NCBI GenBank assembly: GCA_007117255.1
Contig: SKGU01000375.1
Location: 1 to 10,793 of the forward strand
DNA length: 10,793 nt
DNA from: Natronohydrobacter sp.
GTDB lineage: Bacteria; Pseudomonadota; Alphaproteobacteria; Rhodobacterales; Rhodobacteraceae
Direction: 5' to 3'
Position 1 is the first letter of the stretch. Every line of letters begins with the position of its first letter. The notes beneath the pieces are model-generated. The model was not told where the DNA came from, ran no database searches, and saw nothing but the letters and a program-made list of their open reading frames with translations. This document shows positions 7,497 through 10,793 of this stretch, piece after piece. The translations under genes and the position numbers were made by a program.

Positions 7497-7536
7497 TCTT
7501 GACAGAATTAGTAAGTCAATGCTAACGCCCCTGCAA

Positions 7537-7549
7537 GCAGAAATTCTGC
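7537..7549. repeat. Palindrome GCAGAA-A-TTCTGC near the putative +1
   Basis: A perfect 13-base palindrome with a single central base. It would lie about at the transcription start if TTGACA 7499-7504 is the plus-strand -35, a common place for a repressor site. I cannot assign it to a known regulator; it only loosely recalls the GAA/TTC core of Irr (ICE) boxes. Confidence 0.45.
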
Positions 7550-7604
7550 GCCGCCAGCCTCAGCGCCAGCCTTTCACAGGAAAACACATCTGAAAGGCGG
7601 CTTC

Positions 7605-7997
7605 ATGCGCGTGCTAGCAATATGTCTTGGGCTGGGCTTATCGCCTGCACTGGCCGAGACACTTTCTATCCGGCTCGATCAGGCCAATCCGGGCGCGGAG
7701 CAGTGCCAGTTGGTCTTTGTTCTGGAAAACGGACTTGCGACAGAATTCGAGAACCTGCAGGCCGAAGTCGTGCTTCTGAGCCCCGAATCGCGCGTGCTGC
7801 GTCTTAGTTTGCTGGATTTCCAATCATTGCCCGCAAACGGAATACGCGTGCGCAGTTTCAATCTGTCAGGGCTGGAATGCCGCGATGTCGGGCGAGTGCT
7901 ATTCAACGCAATGGGGCCATGCACACCACTTGACGCCCGCACCTGTACCGCTGCGCTGGACGTCAGCAGCACCACCGATATCGAGGTGCTGAAATGA
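7605..7997 (+). CDS. Conserved-looking periplasmic protein of unknown function, first gene of exb-tonB operon
   Basis: A 130-residue protein with a short signal peptide (MRVLAICLGLGLSPALAE, cut near ALA/E) and a mature part of about 112 residues. The mature part has four cysteines (in EQCQLVF, LECRDVG, GPCTPLD and RTCTAAL), which could form two disulfides in the periplasm. It looks beta-rich: repeated hydrophobic strands around LQAEVVLLS, RVLRLSLLDFQ and IRVRSFNLSG. No transmembrane segment follows the signal peptide and no lipobox is seen. I do not recognise a characterised family; I recall similar short secreted proteins, sometimes labelled Tat pathway signal domain protein, beside exbB in Rhodobacterales, but there is no twin-arginine motif here. 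It overlaps exbB by ATGA (7994-7997), so translational coupling ties it to the TonB energiser. A weak AAAGG precedes the start. Confidence 0.8.
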   Translation: MRVLAICLGLGLSPALAETLSIRLDQANPGAEQCQLVFVLENGLATEFENLQAEVVLLSPESRVLRLSLLDFQSLPANGIRVRSFNLSGLECRDVGRVLFNAMGPCTPLDARTCTAALDVSSTTDIEVLK

Positions 7998-8665
7998 CCG
8001 AGCTACTTGAAGCCGTGCAGGCTTTTCTTGCACTTGGCGGCCCGGTCGTCGCGATCCTGCTGGCCATGTCCGTACTCGCGCTGGCGCTCGTGCTGGTCAA
8101 GCTCTGGCAGTTCCGGCGCGCTGGTGTAGGCGATCATGGCGCATTGCTGGCGGCACTTGATCTGGCCGATCGCGGCACCACACAGGCCGCCCAGCGGCAG
8201 GCAGCCGAAGCGCGCAGCCATCTGGCCCCACTCGCGGTTCTGGCATTAAATGCCGCCGGCGAAACCGACGCCCTGCGCGCGCGGCTGACAGGCTTGGCGG
8301 AAGAGGCTATCGCGCGGCTGCAATCGGGCTTCCGACTACTCGATTCCATCGCGCAGGTAGCCCCGCTCTTGGGGCTTTTCGGCACTGTTCTGGGCATGAT
8401 CACGGCCTTTCAGGCGTTGCAGGAGGCAGGCGCGAATGTTGACCCTTCGGCGTTAGCCGGGGGCATATGGGTCGCACTTTTGACAACTACGGTTGGTCTG
8501 GGTGTTGCCATGCCTGCCGCGCTGGTGCTGACATGGTTTGAATCCCGCGTCGCGCGCGAAGCTCGTCTGGCGATTCAGATCGTCGATGTCGCGCTCTGTC
8601 GGGGGCTGGCGCAGGACACTTGCCCGATGGATGCGCGCGCCAGCACGCCGCTGGCCCATGCCTGA
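7994..8665 (+). CDS. exbB: TonB-system proton-channel subunit ExbB
   Basis: A 223-residue MotA/TolQ/ExbB-family inner-membrane protein. Five copies form the pore that uses the proton gradient to move TonB. Three membrane helices are visible: about 14-36 (GGPVVAILLAMSVLALALVLV), about 118-140 and about 155-182. Family signatures are the cytoplasmic helix FRLLDSIAQVAPLLGLFGTVLGMI and the last helix WVALLTTTVGLGVAMPAALVL, with the Thr-rich stretch that lines the channel. It lacks the long N-terminal periplasmic extension of some ExbBs. It starts on the ATGA shared with the gene before and ends 8 bases inside exbD1. Confidence 0.93.
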   Translation: MTELLEAVQAFLALGGPVVAILLAMSVLALALVLVKLWQFRRAGVGDHGALLAALDLADRGTTQAAQRQAAEARSHLAPLAVLALNAAGETDALRARLTGLAEEAIARLQSGFRLLDSIAQVAPLLGLFGTVLGMITAFQALQEAGANVDPSALAGGIWVALLTTTVGLGVAMPAALVLTWFESRVAREARLAIQIVDVALCRGLAQDTCPMDARASTPLAHA

Positions 8666-9044
8666 GCGGTTGGCAGTCACATTACGTCGCAGGCGGCTGT
8701 CGATGACCTCGCTTATCGATGTGATCTTCCTGCTTTTGCTGTTTTTCATGCTGTCTTCAACCTTCGCACGGCAAGGTGAACTGCCGCTCGATCTGGCAAT
8801 GGGCGGGGCGACCACTGCGCCCGAAACACCCCCGGCCTTCGTGCAATTGCGCGAGGACGAATTGCGGCTGGATGCGGTGCCTACCACAGCGGATGAGTTG
8901 CGCGCCAGCCTCGCGGATCGAGGCGACGGGCTGGTGCTGCTGGCACTTGGCGAAGGCGTGAGCGCGCAGGCTTTGGCGGAAATACTGCATCTGTTGCAGG
9001 GGCTGAGCGGCTGGCGTCTGGCCGTGCTAGGCGCTGCCCCATGA
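8658..9044 (+). CDS. exbD: ExbD, first copy (carries the conserved membrane Asp)
   Basis: A 128-residue ExbD/TolR-family protein: short cytoplasmic N-terminus, one membrane helix (about 16-36), then a periplasmic domain. The helix sequence SLIDVIFLLLLFFMLSS has Asp21 (codon GAT 8718-8720) at the place of E. coli ExbD Asp25, the protonatable residue needed for energy transduction. The frame is open upstream, but ATG 8658 is chosen because it begins the family's normal N-terminus and overlaps the exbB stop by 8 bases, which suggests coupled translation. It ends in an ATGA overlap with the second exbD. Confidence 0.92.
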   Translation: MPERLAVTLRRRRLSMTSLIDVIFLLLLFFMLSSTFARQGELPLDLAMGGATTAPETPPAFVQLREDELRLDAVPTTADELRASLADRGDGLVLLALGEGVSAQALAEILHLLQGLSGWRLAVLGAAP

Positions 9045-9427
9045 GACGCGCGCTGGCCCAGACCGAACGCCCGCGTGGCGAACCGACGATTGCGCTGATC
9101 AACATCGTCTTTCTGATGCTGATCTTCTTCCTGATCGCGGGCAGCCTTGCACCGCGCCCGGAGGGCGATGTGACGCTGGTTTCGCTGAGCGAGATCACGA
9201 CAGAACCGCCCTCGGATGCGCTGGTGATGCTGGCCGATGGCAGCCTGCGCCACGCTGGCAAGACGCTGACGCACGAGGACGCGCTGGTGCGTTTCGGGGA
9301 TACCGCGCGCGTCCGCCTGCTGCCGGACCGCGACGCGCCTGCGGGAGAACTCGTCGTGCTGGCGCAAAGCTTGCGCGCTGCAGGTGTGGCGGAATTGGTG
9401 ATCTTGACCGAGAGGGGACTGGAATGA
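9041..9427 (+). CDS. exbD2: ExbD-like protein, second copy, with Asn in place of the conserved Asp
   Basis: A 128-residue ExbD-family protein with the same layout as its neighbour: a basic N-terminus, one membrane helix (about 16-36) and a periplasmic domain. The helix reads TIALINIVFLMLIFFLIAGS. Asn21 (codon AAC 9101-9103) stands at the exact place of Asp21 in the first copy and Asp25 of E. coli ExbD. In E. coli, Asp25-to-Asn abolishes function, so this subunit should not relay protons by itself. It may pair with the first copy as the non-protonated half of the ExbD dimer, or have a structural role. The two copies are clearly diverged in their periplasmic parts. ATGA overlaps couple it to exbD1 and to tonB. 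Confidence 0.88.
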   Translation: MRRALAQTERPRGEPTIALINIVFLMLIFFLIAGSLAPRPEGDVTLVSLSEITTEPPSDALVMLADGSLRHAGKTLTHEDALVRFGDTARVRLLPDRDAPAGELVVLAQSLRAAGVAELVILTERGLE

Positions 9428-10446
9428 CGGCAATAGCGCTTCTGCGCGCCTGTCCACAACGCAATGGCTGCCCGCTGGTCAGCCCGCGCGATCTACGGCG
9501 GCTAGACCTTGCACCCCGCGTGAAAACCCTTGTGCTGGCAGCGGGCGCGTCAGTGCTGTTGCATCTGGGCGCGATGGCCGCACTCGCCCCGCGTGAGACA
9601 GCGCTGATCACTGGCGGCGGCGAAGATGCCCCTGCAGCGCTAGGTACCAGCTTCGCGGATTTCGCCGAGGGTGTAGTTTCGCCGTCCGAGGCAGAGCCGC
9701 TAGAGGTTGAACGTGCGGACTCAATTCTTCCTGAACCCCAGGCGCGGGCCGTAACGCCCGAACGTCCGCGACTGGACACTTCGGCGCTGGCGGTTCCATT
9801 AGCCCCTGACCAGAGCGCCGCTCTGCTACCTGCAATGCCAGCACCTACGGACACCAGCAAACCAACAAAAAGCACTCCAGACACGCCGGGCCCTGCGCCG
9901 ACAAGCCCACCGACAGAGATTGCCCAGACGCCACCGCCGGAGATTATTGCTGCAGCCCCATCACAGTCCATAAGCCCGGACACCAACCCAACCGAACTGG
10001 CCCCTGAGACAAGCCGCAAACCACCCCCGCGCCCGGATCGCACGGCACAAGCCCAACCGACGCGGCAAGCCCGCGCTCCGCAGGGCAATGCGCCCCAGAC
10101 TGCCACGCGCGGCAGCCAACAAGGCAGCACGGGCCAGACGGCGAGTGAAGCTCCGGCGCGCGCGCAAGCCAATGTGCAGGGCAATGCTGCCGCATCCAAC
10201 TATTCCGGCGAGGTGCTGCGCCGCATTCAACGCACCAGACAGGCCCGCAGCCCAGCGCGTGGGCAAGTTCTGGTGGCCTTCAGTGTGGCAAACAATGGCG
10301 CACTCGCGTCAGTGGCGGTCACACGCTCTTCAGGTCACGCGGGACTGGACCGGACGGCGGTGGACCATATTCGCAGGGCCGCCCCATTCCCGCCACCGCC
10401 TGCTGGCGCGCAACGTCAGTTCAGCTTCGAGTTCGTCGGGCGTTGA
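9424..10446 (+). CDS. tonB: Energy transducer TonB
   Basis: A 340-residue TonB-family protein that would span the periplasm and push the HmuR plug. About 32 N-terminal cytoplasmic residues precede the membrane anchor (about 33-55). The anchor contains S-V-L-L-H (Ser43, His47), the SxxxH motif needed for coupling to ExbB/ExbD. A long Pro/Ala/Thr/Ser-rich spacer (about 110-250) follows, then a C-terminal domain (about 259-340) starting YSGEVLRRI and containing the typical VTRSSGHAGLD and APFPPPP, which bind the receptor's TonB box. Start 9424 is fixed by ATGA overlap with exbD2. The N-terminal extension is longer than in E. coli TonB and has two cysteines (Cys10, Cys16). It is the last gene of the operon. 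Confidence 0.93.
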   Translation: MTAIALLRACPQRNGCPLVSPRDLRRLDLAPRVKTLVLAAGASVLLHLGAMAALAPRETALITGGGEDAPAALGTSFADFAEGVVSPSEAEPLEVERADSILPEPQARAVTPERPRLDTSALAVPLAPDQSAALLPAMPAPTDTSKPTKSTPDTPGPAPTSPPTEIAQTPPPEIIAAAPSQSISPDTNPTELAPETSRKPPPRPDRTAQAQPTRQARAPQGNAPQTATRGSQQGSTGQTASEAPARAQANVQGNAAASNYSGEVLRRIQRTRQARSPARGQVLVAFSVANNGALASVAVTRSSGHAGLDRTAVDHIRRAAPFPPPPAGAQRQFSFEFVGR

Positions 10447-10495
10447 CAACAGCAGGTGGACCAGGACCCCATTACATAAGGCGAGGGCGGCTGGG
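10447..10495. other. Gap between convergent tonB and hemP
   Basis: This 49-base gap between two convergent genes holds no clear hairpin with a T tract. Termination here may be Rho-dependent, or the transcripts may overlap. Confidence 0.4.
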
Positions 10496-10678
10496 TTATT
10501 TGGTGAGGATCAGCTTCCCGGCGCGGGTTATCCGCAACGTGTAGATCTGTCCATCGAGGTCAATATGCGCGGTCGTGCCATCATTGGTCAGGCTTTGTGC
10601 CCGATGCAAAGGGATGCCACACCCGTCATGCGCTGGGCATTGCTCCAGAGGTTTCAGGTGACGTGGATCTTCACGCAT
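10496..10678 (-). CDS. hemP: Hemin uptake protein HemP (HmuP)
   Basis: A 60-residue protein whose C-terminal half, IDLDGQIYTLRITRAGKLILTK with the preceding RAQSL, is the HemP signature (L-x(n)-Y-x-L-R-x-T-x-x-x-K-L-I-L-T-K). HemP/HmuP is a tiny protein required for haem use; in Bradyrhizobium it acts as an activator of the haem receptor gene. ATG 10678 is preceded by AAGG and AGGTGG at fair spacing; a GTG at 10687 would add three residues. The N-terminal half is variable and holds Cys14 and Cys20 with His17. The same frame stays open to the right edge of the window. It is convergent with tonB and so is not in that operon. Confidence 0.88.
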   Translation of the reverse strand: MREDPRHLKPLEQCPAHDGCGIPLHRAQSLTNDGTTAHIDLDGQIYTLRITRAGKLILTK

Positions 10679-10733
10679 GCTTGCCACCTTGGCGAAACGC
10701 CAGTCGGATCGCAGGATTTGAGGGTTTGCACAT
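10671..10733 (-). CDS. Possible 20-residue leader ORF overlapping the hemP start
   Basis: ATG 10733 opens a 20-codon frame (MCKPSNPAIRLAFRQGGKHA) ending at TGA 10671-10673, which overlaps the hemP start by 8 bases. CAAGGAG lies about 8 bases upstream, a better ribosome-binding site than hemP's own. Such an arrangement could couple hemP translation to that of the leader. The peptide is unrecognised; a chance ORF cannot be excluded. Confidence 0.3.
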   Translation of the reverse strand: MCKPSNPAIRLAFRQGGKHA

Positions 10734-10793
10734 CTGGCGCGCTCCTTGAGCTGTAACTGGATGCGCCGGGCTGACTCATGTGTTCTGGCTAGG

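Larger units (their letters stand above)
7417..7604. promoter_or_regulatory. Divergent control region between hmuS and the exb-tonB operon
   Basis: A 188-base gap between divergent genes, more AT-rich in its middle, with several inverted repeats: 7476-7496, 7499-7519 and 7537-7549. A related motif (7591-7605) runs into the start of the next gene. On the plus strand TTGACA (7499-7504) could be a -35, with a poor -10 (TAACGC, 18 bases on). On the minus strand TTGACT reads from 7519. The two -35-like sequences form the arms of one inverted repeat, so one bound factor could govern both directions. The bases GCCAGCCT are repeated directly at 7553-7560 and 7565-7572. Confidence 0.55.

Noticed and set aside
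8453..9457. Minus-strand open frame (334 codons) opposite exbB and the exbD pair
   Set aside because: Shadow of three certain genes; Arg/Ser/Gln-rich and without recognisable domains.
9195..10199. Minus-strand open frame (334 codons) opposite exbD2 and tonB
   Set aside because: Low-complexity Ser/Ala/Gly/Val-rich translation caused by the Pro/Ala-rich TonB spacer. No signal, motif or ribosome-binding site.
1..10793. tRNA, rRNA, CRISPR arrays, insertion-sequence ends
   Set aside because: Read for on both strands by eye; no repeat-spacer pattern, transposase or terminal inverted repeats, or cloverleaf-like sequence was noticed. A tRNAscan or IS search would be needed for certainty.

Overview
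The window looks like a chromosomal segment of an alphaproteobacterium of the order Rhodobacterales. It is GC-rich (roughly 60 % by eye). It holds a complete TonB-dependent haem-uptake locus, a HemP with the C-terminal signature LRITRAGKLILTK, and a remnant resembling BtaB, the betaine-lipid methyltransferase. This placement is inference from gene content and protein character, not from a phylogenetic marker.

Layout. (1) Positions 1-1088 are a worn left flank: the C-terminal end of an unrecognised protein, an FNR-type box with no gene to serve, an N-terminally truncated BtaB-like methyltransferase remnant, and about 330 bases without a convincing gene. (2) 1089-1415 (+) encodes a small IsdG/HmoA-type haem-degrading monooxygenase. 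It is separated from the convergent receptor gene by a strong hairpin terminator. (3) On the minus strand, transcription runs from about 7416 down to 1490 through hmuS, hmuT, hmuU, hmuV and the outer-membrane receptor gene hmuR. S-T-U-V are nearly contiguous (gaps of 3-6 bases). hmuR follows after 91 bases that contain a palindrome fitting the RirA iron-operator consensus TGA-N9-TCA. (4) 7417-7604 is a divergent control region with several inverted repeats. (5) On the plus strand (7605-10446) lies a tight operon: a periplasmic protein of unknown function, exbB, two exbD genes and tonB, each overlapping the next by 4-8 bases. (6) hemP lies convergently at the right end (minus strand).

How it works together. 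HmuR would bind haem at the outer membrane and be driven by TonB-ExbB-ExbD. HmuT would carry haem across the periplasm. HmuUV would import it at the cost of ATP. HmuS and the IsdG-like enzyme would receive or open the porphyrin and release iron. HemP is the small regulator or accessory usually found with such loci.

The haem-import core is well known. The less explained parts are the tandem ExbD pair, in which the second copy has Asn in place of the essential membrane Asp; the four-cysteine periplasmic protein heading the energiser operon; the palindrome-rich divergent control region; and the receptor without histidines at the two canonical haem-ligand places.
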